The position numbers were made by a program, and so were the translations under genes. Under the pieces are notes generated by a model. It searched no databases. It was not told the origin of the DNA and saw only the letters and a program-made list of their open reading frames with translations. This document shows positions 8,118-17,115 of a stretch of 64,000 nt of DNA, piece by piece. The stretch is from assembly GCA_002404865.1 (NCBI GenBank), contig DHKP01000009.1:1-64000 (forward strand), written 5' to 3'. The DNA is from Caryophanales bacterium UBA4691. GTDB lineage: Bacteria; Bacillota_I; Bacilli_A; RFN20; CAG-826. The number at the start of each line of letters is the position of its first letter. The first letter of the stretch is position 1.

Positions 8118-10913
8118 TTATTTAGAAATTTTCATCGTAATGCTTTTCCAGTTGCCGCAAGCGACATCTCCTGCTGAGAAGGCGCCATGTGCTTGCCCAC
8201 CATCTTTAAAGGCGAGTCGAATGGTGTTTTTCCCTTTCTTTAAGGTAACTTTACCAAGTACGATATTTTCAAATTGCTCGGTGGCTAAATACGTTCCAAA
8301 CCCCCAGGCATTCCATTGTTCAGTGCTTTTGACGTTTCCCTCGCTATCGAGTCTACCAAAGCTCTCATTTGCTAGATCTTTATCCTCGCTAGTGATCATA
8401 TGACCAGAGGCAATTGCATTACTATTCACATCGAATTTCGTGGTTTCTTGACCGACGGTATTTGTTAAATCGATGGCTTTAGTTAGATCTAAGTCATTGG
8501 AGCCTTTGATGCAATATCCGCCATAATATCCTTCAAACGGGGCGTCAGCGGTATCGATATTTCCAATGATGAAGGCATTTGTCGCCACTTCTCCGCTTAG
8601 TTCTACAAAAGCATCGCTAGGACTATCGATTTCAATCTCAAAATAGGAGCCAATGGTTACTTTTTCCAAATAGCTGCCTTTTCCTAAGTTCCCGTCTGCT
8701 TTTTGAGCGTGTTTTCCTTCCGTTTCCTTTTCGCCTTTAACGTATTTCACTTTCCCATAGTTATAAATGCTACTTGTCGCATCTATGTCTAGGCCCAAAT
8801 TTGTCGTAAGTGTATCCGTAACGATGATAGGAGCGCTAAATTCCGTCTCTTTGTAGCGGAGTTTCACTTCCGTTTGTCCGATATCTAAAGCAGTATCAGC
8901 GTCCACGATTGTTACATCGCTATTATCAATGCCTTCTAAATAGCCATCATTGTATTCTACGGAGAAAGAATAGCCGTCTAGTGAGAATTTTTCGCCAAAT
9001 AAGAAGGAATTTGCTTTCGATGTTGTAACGATAGCTTTTGGAGTTCTGGTGATGGTATCGTCTAATAAATAGAAATCAATTGAAGCCCAGTTGCCATTCC
9101 CGCTTATACCATTGCTCACCCAATCATGAGGGAAGGAAATCTCAATCTTATTGGTCCCTTCAGTTAAATCAACTTCAGCGATTTTAACCTTTTCAAATTG
9201 TTCGCAAGTCCAATAATAAGAAGCAAACCAAGGGTCTTTTATGTAATTAGCATCAGCAGAAGCCATATCGGTGTCTTTTGTGATCGCTTTCCCTTTCACG
9301 ATAATGTCACTAAGAGCGGTTTCGGTGCCATTATTGGTAACCTTAATCCTATCTTTTAGATTGATGTCGTTAGAGAAACGAGCTCCCCCGCCGGTAATTT
9401 CAGGTTTTAAGTCCGTTAAACTTTGCCATACAAAATGATCGGAGGCAACATCTGCGTAAAGAGCAAGTTTCCCCTTTAGGTTATTGCCATTATTGTACGT
9501 AAAGTTGAAAGAATCGCCTTTGCTCAAACCACTAACATAAGATTTTTTAGATCCAGCGAAAGCAACCTTTTTCCCTGCTTGGCTGTTTTCAACTTTGTCT
9601 AAAGTTACCGCACTATTATCTTCGCCAACTTCAGAATGGAGACTAGTCGACACTTCTACTGGGACGTCGACTGAAGCGCCTTTGTAATTAAGAGTGACGC
9701 TAGTTTGCGATAATCCTAATGTTTCATTCAAGACAATATCGCTAGGATTAACTTCTTCCATGACGCCATTTTCGTCACTAGCGAGAACTTCAAGCGCGCT
9801 CTTATCGTACTTGTCGCCATAAAGATAGTTATTCTTCGATTTTAGAACCTGTAACGAAGTTGGATGATAGGCTTCGTTTTCGCCTACGTAATCGAGTTCG
9901 ACATAATCCCAGTTGCCACACGCAATTTGTTTATAAGCCCAAGGGCAAGTCATATCGGTTCCATGAAGATTCAATGTAATTGCGTTTTCACCGACTTCAA
10001 GAGGCACAACACCTAGCCACCTTCTTTCAAAATTATGGGTAGCAGCGTAAAGAGGGGAATACCAATTGTTGAAGGATTTCGATTCAACATAAGGTTTCAT
10101 AATGTCTTTGGTAAGGGCGGTTTCCGCAATGCTAGCGTATTTTTTTGCGTCGATAACATTATCGTTATTTTTGATGGTAACGATACTTTGTAAATCTAAA
10201 GCCTGAGATCCAGAGATAGGACCGCTTTTGTCGTTTCCATAATCAAGTGGGTATTCACCACTCCACATGATGGAATTAGAAGCAACACTCGCATAAACAT
10301 GGATGAACCCCTTCTCCGAAGCGGTGTAATTAAACTCGAAACGCGAACCATCAGAAACGCTATCTAGACATTCTTCTTCCTCACCAAAATTCACATTTTG
10401 AATGCCGTTAGTTGTCGCAGCGTAAGTGTCAATTTTATTAACGTTACTATCTTCGCTAGTAGGATCAACTTCCGTGCCGTTATGATTCAACGTGTGCTCA
10501 GGCTCAATATATTTCACCGGAGCCTTATCCATTTTCTCACATTGAGAAATGAGCTTCTTCGCTACATTAATATTCCAAGTTGTCCTGTATTCTTTGCCGG
10601 TTTTGTTCCCTTTCCAAGTAAAGGTAAGGGTTTTGTCTTCTTCCGTTAGAGGGCGACTTGGTTCAACCGTAAGTTCACTCGACTTTACTTTGACCTCATC
10701 CCCTCCATCGTACCCTAGGCCGCCGAAATCATTCACGGAAGGAGTTTCGCCGATCAGATAGTCTTTTCGGCAAGTTTGGTCGACTTGGAACCCAAGTCCA
10801 TACCATTCGCCATCTTCATTGATTTCATCGCCACCTGCTACCTGGCAAGAGGCCAAAAGGCCAACGAAGAGCAAAGGAGAAAGTAGTAAGCAAATCTTTC
10901 TTTTTTTCTTCAT
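8118..10913 (-). CDS. large carbohydrate-binding-like surface lipoprotein
   Basis: About 931 residues from the chosen ATG at 10913, which gives a clean signal peptide ending L-L-A-S-C; the upstream ATG at 10943 lacks a ribosome binding site. Three similar jelly-roll-like modules end in A-C-G-N-W-D or N-G-N-W-A-S motifs followed by a beta strand, as in CBM6/35-like modules, and Ig-like stretches with Y-L-Y-G-D-K-Y or F-L-F-G-E-K-F separate them. The likely role is to hold glycans at the cell surface for the GH3 enzyme encoded next. Binding specificity cannot be read. An adhesin is the main alternative. Confidence 0.7.
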   Translation of the reverse strand: MKKKRKICLLLSPLLFVGLLASCQVAGGDEINEDGEWYGLGFQVDQTCRKDYLIGETPSVNDFGGLGYDGGDEVKVKSSELTVEPSRPLTEEDKTLTFTWKGNKTGKEYRTTWNINVAKKLISQCEKMDKAPVKYIEPEHTLNHNGTEVDPTSEDSNVNKIDTYAATTNGIQNVNFGEEEECLDSVSDGSRFEFNYTASEKGFIHVYASVASNSIMWSGEYPLDYGNDKSGPISGSQALDLQSIVTIKNNDNVIDAKKYASIAETALTKDIMKPYVESKSFNNWYSPLYAATHNFERRWLGVVPLEVGENAITLNLHGTDMTCPWAYKQIACGNWDYVELDYVGENEAYHPTSLQVLKSKNNYLYGDKYDKSALEVLASDENGVMEEVNPSDIVLNETLGLSQTSVTLNYKGASVDVPVEVSTSLHSEVGEDNSAVTLDKVENSQAGKKVAFAGSKKSYVSGLSKGDSFNFTYNNGNNLKGKLALYADVASDHFVWQSLTDLKPEITGGGARFSNDINLKDRIKVTNNGTETALSDIIVKGKAITKDTDMASADANYIKDPWFASYYWTCEQFEKVKIAEVDLTEGTNKIEISFPHDWVSNGISGNGNWASIDFYLLDDTITRTPKAIVTTSKANSFLFGEKFSLDGYSFSVEYNDGYLEGIDNSDVTIVDADTALDIGQTEVKLRYKETEFSAPIIVTDTLTTNLGLDIDATSSIYNYGKVKYVKGEKETEGKHAQKADGNLGKGSYLEKVTIGSYFEIEIDSPSDAFVELSGEVATNAFIIGNIDTADAPFEGYYGGYCIKGSNDLDLTKAIDLTNTVGQETTKFDVNSNAIASGHMITSEDKDLANESFGRLDSEGNVKSTEQWNAWGFGTYLATEQFENIVLGKVTLKKGKNTIRLAFKDGGQAHGAFSAGDVACGNWKSITMKISK

Positions 10914-10942
10914 ACAAAGAGAATTCCTTTCTTTTTTATGCA

Positions 10943-10956
10943 TGTAAGTGGTTACA
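10943..10956. promoter_or_regulatory. cre-like operator before the lipoprotein-GH3 genes
   Basis: TGTAAGTGGTTACA matches the CcpA consensus TGWAANCGNTNWCA at 13 of 14 positions. On the minus strand it follows a TATAGA -10-like box by a few bases, a position where binding would block transcription. Another LacI-family repressor could bind it equally well. Confidence 0.5.
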
Positions 10957-11001
10957 TTCTATAAAAATAAGAAAAAATATTTTGATGATTTCCTTACTTT
11001 G

Positions 11002-12315
11002 TTATTGAGATGACTTAGTTTGTTCTTTTCTTAAAGGGAATAGCATCGTCAATGAAAAATGATTATTTTCTAACTTAAAAGAGCATAGGCCATTATATTT
11101 TTCGACCATGTATCGAATCGATTTTGTGCCATAACCATGATAGCGCGTATCACCATCAGTTTGAGGCAAACCGTCTACAAAAGTAAGAGGGAGCGAACAA
11201 TAGTTCTCAATTTTGCATAGCAAACAATTTCCCCTATTTTGGGCATTGATAAAAATAATTCGTTTATCCGCTTTTTCTTTTAAAACGGCCTTAATCGCGT
11301 TATCCAAAGCGTTTTCAAATAAGGTGTATAAATCTGTGTCATCAATAAAAGAGAATTTGTCCCCTTGAATAATCATCGATAACTGGATTTTTTCTTTTTG
11401 GCAAGTCATCGATTTTTCATGAATGACCATATCGATGATGGGACTACCACTAGAAATAGAGCTATCGTAGATATCCACTTGCTTTTTAATATCGTCGAGT
11501 TTCTTCCTTTCTTCTTCAAGCTGCGCACTATTCTTTAAAGACTCAATCTGATGCTTTAAGTCATGACATTTGATATTAATCAGCTCATTCATCCTTTTGG
11601 ACTGATTGAATTTATCTTGCTGAAACGAGATGACTTTTTCGAGCGTTTCTTTATCGTCTTTAAGTTTTTTAGAACGGAAGATGTTGAACTGAATGCAAAG
11701 AAGAAAGAAACAAGCGAGCACCGCGTAAATCTGAGTGCTCACATCCGTATTTCCGTTATTTTGATGTTGGGCGTACATCGACAAGATATAAACGATGAGT
11801 AAGGATAGTCCAGAGATAAGTATGATGGTTTTGTTATCGATATTAACCGTTTTGTTGTCTTTAAGTATGCGGACAAAGAAAAAGTAATAAAGCGTATAGA
11901 AAATAGCGTAAGAGAATAGATAAATAGCAAAAGCGATAATTTGATTATCGCTATTCGTAAGCTTATAAATCAAAGTCCAAAGGTTGTCTACCAGGTTTTG
12001 GGCGGTATAGCTAGAAAAAGCAAGGAAGAGTAAACCCGTGATCTTTAATTTATAAGTCCCGATTAAGGGGATGAAACTCAAAAGGAAAATCAACAAAAAG
12101 ACAACGCTGAACCATCCTATCTTGATGTTAATGTTGTAATAAGGGAGAGCGACGCTCGCGACAAGAAAAAGAACGTTATAGCAAATAAAATAAGCGATCC
12201 AATGTTTTCTTCTCGGCGCATTGATAAATGTGATACTTTCAGCCATGAAAAGCGGGAACACAAAGCGGAAAAGGTAATAGAGTATTGCCTCATCCGCGTG
12301 ATATTGTTCATACAT
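11002..12315 (-). CDS. GHKL sensor histidine kinase (AgrC/LytS-like)
   Basis: A 437-residue kinase. The N-terminal half has about six membrane segments and no recognisable extracellular sensor domain. A coiled linker leads to H-D-L-K-H with His251 as the phospho-acceptor. The ATP site has the N-box E-N-A-L-D-N-A-I-K-A and a G-Y-G-T-K-S-I glycine motif, typical of the GHKL group that partners LytTR regulators. Its ATG overlaps the regulator's TAA by one base, so the two are translated together. It lies directly upstream of the lipoprotein and GH3 genes, so glycan or surface-signal sensing is plausible but unproven. Confidence 0.85.
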   Translation of the reverse strand: MYEQYHADEAILYYLFRFVFPLFMAESITFINAPRRKHWIAYFICYNVLFLVASVALPYYNINIKIGWFSVVFLLIFLLSFIPLIGTYKLKITGLLFLAFSSYTAQNLVDNLWTLIYKLTNSDNQIIAFAIYLFSYAIFYTLYYFFFVRILKDNKTVNIDNKTIILISGLSLLIVYILSMYAQHQNNGNTDVSTQIYAVLACFFLLCIQFNIFRSKKLKDDKETLEKVISFQQDKFNQSKRMNELINIKCHDLKHQIESLKNSAQLEEERKKLDDIKKQVDIYDSSISSGSPIIDMVIHEKSMTCQKEKIQLSMIIQGDKFSFIDDTDLYTLFENALDNAIKAVLKEKADKRIIFINAQNRGNCLLCKIENYCSLPLTFVDGLPQTDGDTRYHGYGTKSIRYMVEKYNGLCSFKLENNHFSLTMLFPLRKEQTKSSQ

Positions 12316-13040
12316 TATAGGAGTTCTCCCATAAATTCATTGAAACGTTCTAGAAATGCTTTTTTTCTCCCTCTTGCAATCGATAAGCTTTTGCCTTCGA
12401 TAGTGACAATTGATTTGCTCACATCAATATCAAGGCAATATTTAAGATTCACCAAATAGCAATTGTTAATACGGAAAAAGGATTTGCCTTCAAGGAGTTT
12501 TTCATATTCTCCGATTTTCCCGCGAATCGTGATGTTTTTATCACCTTTGATGTGGAAAGACAAATCGTGTTCGTTCACTTCAATGAAAAGAAGATCGTCG
12601 AGCTTAATTCTTATTATTTCTTTTCTCGTCTTGATGGAAAGATATTCGTCTTTATTATTCTTCTTTAGCTCATCAATAACCTTATCCATCACGAATTCGA
12701 AATTATATTGAGAGATAGGCTTCACAATATATCCTTTAGCCTCAATCTCATACCCTTTTAAAGCATAGGCAGCAGAATGGGAAATAATGACGATTGGAGT
12801 ATCGATTTGTAATTCGCGAATCTTCTTGCCTATTTCAATTCCGTTCATTAAGGGCATTTCGATATCCAAGAAAATAAGGTCAAGTTCTAATAAAGAATCA
12901 TGAAGAAAAGAAACGCCGTCATAATAATCAGTGATTGAAAAGTCGATGCCGTTTTTCGAGCAATAGGCCGTTAAAAAATCTCTTATCACATCATGATAAT
13001 TCTTATCGTCTTCAACAATCGCGATTTTTAGCGTTCCCAT
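12315..13040 (-). CDS. LytTR-family response regulator
   Basis: A 241-residue regulator with a receiver domain (acidic pocket E-D-D at 10-12, phospho-acceptor Asp59 in F-L-D-I-E-M-P, Lys in V-K-P) and a C-terminal LytTR DNA-binding domain from about 140 (F-I-E-V-N-E-H-D, F-F-R-I-N-N-C-Y-L-V-N). LytTR domains bind paired direct repeats. It is the first gene of the 13-5 kb minus-strand module and a paralogue of the regulator at 34949. Confidence 0.85.
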   Translation of the reverse strand: MGTLKIAIVEDDKNYHDVIRDFLTAYCSKNGIDFSITDYYDGVSFLHDSLLELDLIFLDIEMPLMNGIEIGKKIRELQIDTPIVIISHSAAYALKGYEIEAKGYIVKPISQYNFEFVMDKVIDELKKNNKDEYLSIKTRKEIIRIKLDDLLFIEVNEHDLSFHIKGDKNITIRGKIGEYEKLLEGKSFFRINNCYLVNLKYCLDIDVSKSIVTIEGKSLSIARGRKKAFLERFNEFMGELL

Positions 13041-13347
13041 TTCTATTACCTACAAAGCGGCCTATATTTATTAAAATAATCACATTATTAACAAAATTCA
13101 ATTTGATTGGTAAAGGCGCAAAAAGAAAGCAAACACGCTACAAAAATAGAAGAAAATGCTTCTAGTAATTTTAATTCATTTGCTTTTTCTATTTTTTGGA
13201 CGCCGGCAAAAGAAAGACGATGAAATTTAGAGTAGTTTCGTATTTTTTATAAATTAGAGGCGTTTTTGCAGGGATATATGACTATTTCTTTTATTAAGAA
13301 GAGATGCCAAATCGAGTTTTGCGAAGCGCTTATTAGTCTTCCGTCAT
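13041..13347. other. intergenic region between the regulator start and the AAA gene end
   Basis: AT-rich. It must hold the promoter of the regulator-kinase pair, but no box stands out. No gene is seen. Confidence 0.5.
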
Positions 13348-14676
13348 TTAAAAAATGTCGAGACTATTTTCGTTCAAAAGGAACTTAAGCATATCGATAT
13401 AAACAATTCCGTGTTCATCTCGACGGACTGGACCTACTTCCATGGTGATGATTATCTTTTTAAAAGAATTATCGATATTAATTAATGATTTCCTTTCTTG
13501 CTCAAGTTTTGCTTCACTATCAATTTCGTAAGCAGATTGAATGTAATAATATTTGTCTCCCATGGAAGCGATAAAATCCGTTTCTAAATTTTTCCGCACT
13601 GTTTTTTGGTTCTTGTCTTTTTCATAGATAGTCACAACGCCGACTTGAACTGAATATCCCCTTCGGATTAATTCATTGTAAACAATGTTTTCCATGACGT
13701 GTCCATCGTCTCGATGAAGGAAATTAACTCTTGAATTCCGCAAACCAAGATCGACAAAATAATATTTGTACGTTGCGCCTATTTCTTTTCTACCTTTGAT
13801 GTCATATCGCGTCGCTTTTTTGATGATAAACGCATCCTCGAGATAATCTAAATATTTAGAAATCGTGTCTTTCGACAAAGAAGAATGTTCAACAGAATTA
13901 AATGTTTCCTCGATTTTCTGGGGATTGGTTAGACTTCCAAAATTGCTTGCCATAATACGAACCAAAGTATCAAGCTCGCTCTTTTTTTCGATTTTGTTTC
14001 TTTCTTCGACATCTTTGTAATAGGTCAATGCAAAAACATCGTTTAAGTATTTCTTTTTTGCTTCATCAGTATCGAGCGTTAACACTAAAGGCAAACCACC
14101 ATACATCATATATTCTTTTAACGTTTCTATAGGATTCTGGGGATGGAAAGAATCAACAATTTCTTTAAAAGATAGTGGCTGAACATAGACTTCATCGCCA
14201 CGATCGCGGAACTCCGTCATGATGTCTTTACTAAGAAATCGGGAGTTGCTACCAGTAATATAAACGTCAGCATTTTTAATCATTCTTAGCCCATTGACTA
14301 CGTTTTGAAAGCCATAAGCCCTTTCATCAAAAGGATCCTTGCAAAGTACGATTTCGCCATTCGTAAATATCGGATTAATAATGGTGAAGATTCTTTGAAC
14401 TTCATCGAGCAAAAAATAATACATGTCATTATCGACAATCATATTTCTCAAATATCGATCTAATTCTAAAGGATTGAGTAAATTGTTGTTCGTATTGTCG
14501 TCAAAAGCGATATAGATGATATGTTTATCATCGACTCCACTTGAAATAAGATAGTTTCGATAAATTTCATTCAAAAGATATGATTTGCCGCACCTTCGTA
14601 TCCCGGTAATGATCTTCAAGCGTCCGTTTTTTTGTAATGATATTAATCGTTTCAAATATCTATCTCTTGCGATCAT
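13348..14676 (-). CDS. AAA_14/DUF4143 ATP-binding protein, second copy
   Basis: About 442 residues, related to the gene at 1731 through G-I-R-R-C-G-K-S, the Y-I-T-G-S-N-S motif and a shared C-terminal region ending F-L-L-N-E-N-S-L. It has an insert of about 40 residues after Walker B (between Q-R-I-F and N-V-V-N-G) that the first copy lacks. The start at 14676 has AAGGAG just upstream; the longer start at 14703 lies inside the operator. Two identical palindromes precede it, so it is probably under tight control, perhaps by its own neighbour or a regulator elsewhere. Function unknown. Confidence 0.8.
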   Translation of the reverse strand: MIARDRYLKRLISLQKNGRLKIITGIRRCGKSYLLNEIYRNYLISSGVDDKHIIYIAFDDNTNNNLLNPLELDRYLRNMIVDNDMYYFLLDEVQRIFTIINPIFTNGEIVLCKDPFDERAYGFQNVVNGLRMIKNADVYITGSNSRFLSKDIMTEFRDRGDEVYVQPLSFKEIVDSFHPQNPIETLKEYMMYGGLPLVLTLDTDEAKKKYLNDVFALTYYKDVEERNKIEKKSELDTLVRIMASNFGSLTNPQKIEETFNSVEHSSLSKDTISKYLDYLEDAFIIKKATRYDIKGRKEIGATYKYYFVDLGLRNSRVNFLHRDDGHVMENIVYNELIRRGYSVQVGVVTIYEKDKNQKTVRKNLETDFIASMGDKYYYIQSAYEIDSEAKLEQERKSLINIDNSFKKIIITMEVGPVRRDEHGIVYIDMLKFLLNENSLDIF

Positions 14677-14685
14677 ACTTTCTCC

Positions 14686-14792
14686 TTTTTTGTGTATATA
14701 CACATTTTCCGCTAAAGTTATTATACATTGTTATAGCTTATATCAATATGCCTTTATCGCTTTTTGTGTATATACACATTTTCCGCTAAAGG
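14686..14792. promoter_or_regulatory. paired TGTGTATATACACA operators and promoter
   Basis: The exact palindrome TGTGTATATACACA lies at 14691-14704 and 14766-14779, each inside the same 31-base context ending TTTTCCGCTAAAG, 75 bases apart. Between them on the minus strand are TTGATA (14741-14746) and TATAAT (14720-14725), 15 bases apart. The operators thus flank the promoter of the AAA gene, a layout suited to repression by looping. Confidence 0.65.
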
Positions 14793-14940
14793 TTTAATCG
14801 TGCAGCCAACAAAAATAGAAAGAATTCATCGAAAAAAGCATGCAAAAGGATCCGTGGCATCCAACTATTTCACAAAAAATGTGATTTTTTGCAAAGATAA
14901 TTCGTTTTCGTCGTAAATAAATTAGAAAAAAGACATTACT

Positions 14941-15296
14941 TTTTTTGTGCTCTCGATATATTTTCCTTAATAGATTTAAGTTGTTTAAAGATGAATCAAT
15001 CCCTTTTACGGCGTATTTGTACATGACTAGCTTCACTTTGTTCTTGCCGATTTCCGATTCCTCTAATTTTCTATTTTTGATTGTTTCTTTTTCCTCTTCG
15101 CAAAAATAGAGCCGCTCTTTTATCTTTAGTTTGTGCTTTAAGACATCATCGTTTAAGAAAACGTATTGTTTTCCAAGACGGTTAGCGTCTAGTGCCATTT
15201 TGCAAGAAAGTAGAGTTCTTATATTCCTCTAACTTTCCTCGAAAATAAGAAACCAAAATCAGCCATTCTCTTGGGATGAAAAACGTTTTGATTTTT
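14941..15296 (-). pseudogene. deleted remnant of the DUF3990 module
   Basis: Minus-strand translation gives I-K-T-F then R-E-W-L-I-L-V-S-Y-F-R-G-K-L-E-E-Y-K-N-S, matching the second half of the pseudogene at 3813. It then jumps, with loss of about 40 residues and a frame change, to A-L-D-A-N-R-L-G-K-Q-Y-V-F. A second deletion joins K-Y-A-V-K-G to N-L-N-L-L-R-K-I-Y-R, the last residues of the partner gene seen at 3353. It is a fossil of the same two-gene module. Confidence 0.75.
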
Positions 15297-15310
15297 GTTC
15301 CTCTTTTTGA

Positions 15311-15383
15311 ATTGTAGCAAATCGTAGTATGTTGTAGCGCGCTGTAGCATTATGTAGTAAGGAGTTGATTTTTGTAGTATAAT
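15311..15383 (+). repeat. GTAG array with exact 10-bp period, upstream of the nuclease-like gene
   Basis: GTAG occurs at 15314, 15324, 15334, 15344 and 15354, and again at 15374; a GTTG fills the step at 15364. Each decamer has the form NNTGTAGYNN or close to it. The last unit runs into TATAAT at 15378-15383, the likely -10 box. A 10-base period puts every unit on one face of the helix. Confidence 0.7.
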
Positions 15384-15402
15384 TTAAAAAAGGATACGAA
15401 TC

Positions 15403-17064
15403 ATGAAAAGAATACCTTTAGGGATTGATAATTTTGAAGCAATTTGTCAAAACTGCTATTACATCGATAAAACGAATATCATCGCGAATCTAGTTAACCT
15501 TCCAGAAGGAACTAGTCTTCTTTTCACACGTCCAAGGCGATTTGGCAAATCTTTGATGCTATCGATGTTACAAGCTTTCTTTGAAAAAAGTGAGAAAGAT
15601 AATACCGCTCTATTTTTGGACAAGAAAATTTATCAAAACAAAGAAATCATTGATAGTTATTTTCAAAAATTTTCTCTCATCCATCTCAATTTAAAAGACG
15701 CGATTGGTAACACATACGATGATGTGATTCATAAGATTAGAGAACTAATATCCGCTGAATACGAAAGACACATTTCTTTATTAAAAAGCGAGAAACTCAG
15801 TGCAAAAGAAATGACATATTTCAATTCGATTTTAGCTGAAACCGCTAGCGATTTTGATTTTTCATCTTCCCTTTCCAAACTCGCGACATTTTTATACAAA
15901 GATTCAGGCAAGAAAATCATTATCCTAATTGATGAATATGATGCGCCTGCCCATTATGCATATCAAAATGGTTTCTATGACCGCGTAATCTTATTCCTAA
16001 AACAATTGTTTTCCTCTGCTTTAAAGAGCAATGAGTCTATACGTTTAGCGGTTCTAACAGGCGTATTACAAATTGCGAAAGAATCTTTGTTTTCTGGTTT
16101 GAATAATCTTGTCACGAATTCAATTTTATCAACGAATATGGACGAAGGATTTGGTTTCTTAGAAGAAGAAACAAAGGAACTTTTAGATTATTATGGTTAT
16201 ATCGACAAAATAGACCAAATTAGAGATTGGTATGGGAATTATCATTTTGGAAATGTAACGGTTTATAATCCCTTGTCTACTTTAAGCTATATCCAAAACG
16301 GCGGAACGTTTGCCCCTTATTGGAATAACACAGGCGATAATTGCATATTGGGTGAAATCATTGAAAAGATAAATTCTTTTGATTATTTGCTCCCTTTAAT
16401 GAGTCATCAAAGTGTCGCCGCCCCAATCGATATTGCCTTAAGCTACATAGACTTAGATTCTAATCCGACGAACGTTCTTTCCTTCTTGCTCGCAAGTGGC
16501 TATTTGACGATTCAAAATAGACTCGGTGATTTCTTGTATTCTCTCTCCTTCCCGAATAAAGAAATCGAAAACGTGTTTCAAAGAGAAGTGTCCTTGCGTT
16601 ACATCCCACATAGCGATTACTCTATTTTGATTGACATAAAATCGGCGTTTGAAAACGGGGACATTGTTAAATTGCAAGACTTCTTAGAAAAATACCTTTT
16701 ATCTTCTTTTTCCTATTATGAGATTGGAAAGGAAAAGAACTACCAAATTATGATTTCGGTTGCCTTGTCTTTAATCTTTAAAGACTACATCATCAAAAAC
16801 GAAGTCAATGCAGGAACTGGTAGAGCCGATATCTTAGCGTATAGTCCAAAAGGAAATATGCCCGCGTTCATAATTGAAACAAAAGCATTAGGTTCTAATA
16901 CAAGCCAAACGCGGTTAAAGGAGTCGGCATTAAACGCAATCAAACAAATCAAAGAAAAAGAATATGTTGATGAACTAAAGCCTTATACCCCTAATATCAT
17001 CACTCTTTATGGCATGGCTTTTTATAAAAAGCGAGCCCATATTGAAATAGAGCAAATCCATTGA
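15403..17064 (+). CDS. AAA-ATPase-like / PD-(D/E)XK nuclease-like protein
   Basis: A 553-residue member of the AAA-ATPase-like plus PDDEXK_9 family. The Walker A variant R-P-R-R-F-G-K-S lies at 43-50 and a Walker B-like I-I-L-I-D-E-Y-D-A near residue 180. The C-terminal nuclease-like core has Asp476, Glu492 and Lys494 (G-R-A-D-I, then I-I-E-T-K). The family is abundant in gut bacteria and has no settled function; links to mobile DNA or defence are suspected. The start has AAGGA eight bases upstream and lies 20 bases after a TATAAT box. Confidence 0.85.
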   Translation: MKRIPLGIDNFEAICQNCYYIDKTNIIANLVNLPEGTSLLFTRPRRFGKSLMLSMLQAFFEKSEKDNTALFLDKKIYQNKEIIDSYFQKFSLIHLNLKDAIGNTYDDVIHKIRELISAEYERHISLLKSEKLSAKEMTYFNSILAETASDFDFSSSLSKLATFLYKDSGKKIIILIDEYDAPAHYAYQNGFYDRVILFLKQLFSSALKSNESIRLAVLTGVLQIAKESLFSGLNNLVTNSILSTNMDEGFGFLEEETKELLDYYGYIDKIDQIRDWYGNYHFGNVTVYNPLSTLSYIQNGGTFAPYWNNTGDNCILGEIIEKINSFDYLLPLMSHQSVAAPIDIALSYIDLDSNPTNVLSFLLASGYLTIQNRLGDFLYSLSFPNKEIENVFQREVSLRYIPHSDYSILIDIKSAFENGDIVKLQDFLEKYLLSSFSYYEIGKEKNYQIMISVALSLIFKDYIIKNEVNAGTGRADILAYSPKGNMPAFIIETKALGSNTSQTRLKESALNAIKQIKEKEYVDELKPYTPNIITLYGMAFYKKRAHIEIEQIH

Positions 17065-17069
17065 TAGAG

Positions 17070-17104
17070 AAAAGGCCCTAGGCGTTTATTGCCCAAGGCC
17101 TTTT
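17070..17104. terminator. bidirectional terminator between convergent genes
   Basis: AAAAGGCC and GGC arms pair with GCC and GGCCTTTT arms around a short loop, between a plus-strand and a minus-strand stop codon. A close relative of this sequence lies at 24088. Confidence 0.8.
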
Positions 17105-17115
17105 AAAAAAGGAGA

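Noticed and set aside
15311..15383. CRISPR array
   Set aside because: The units are 10 bases with no spacers and no cas genes are present.
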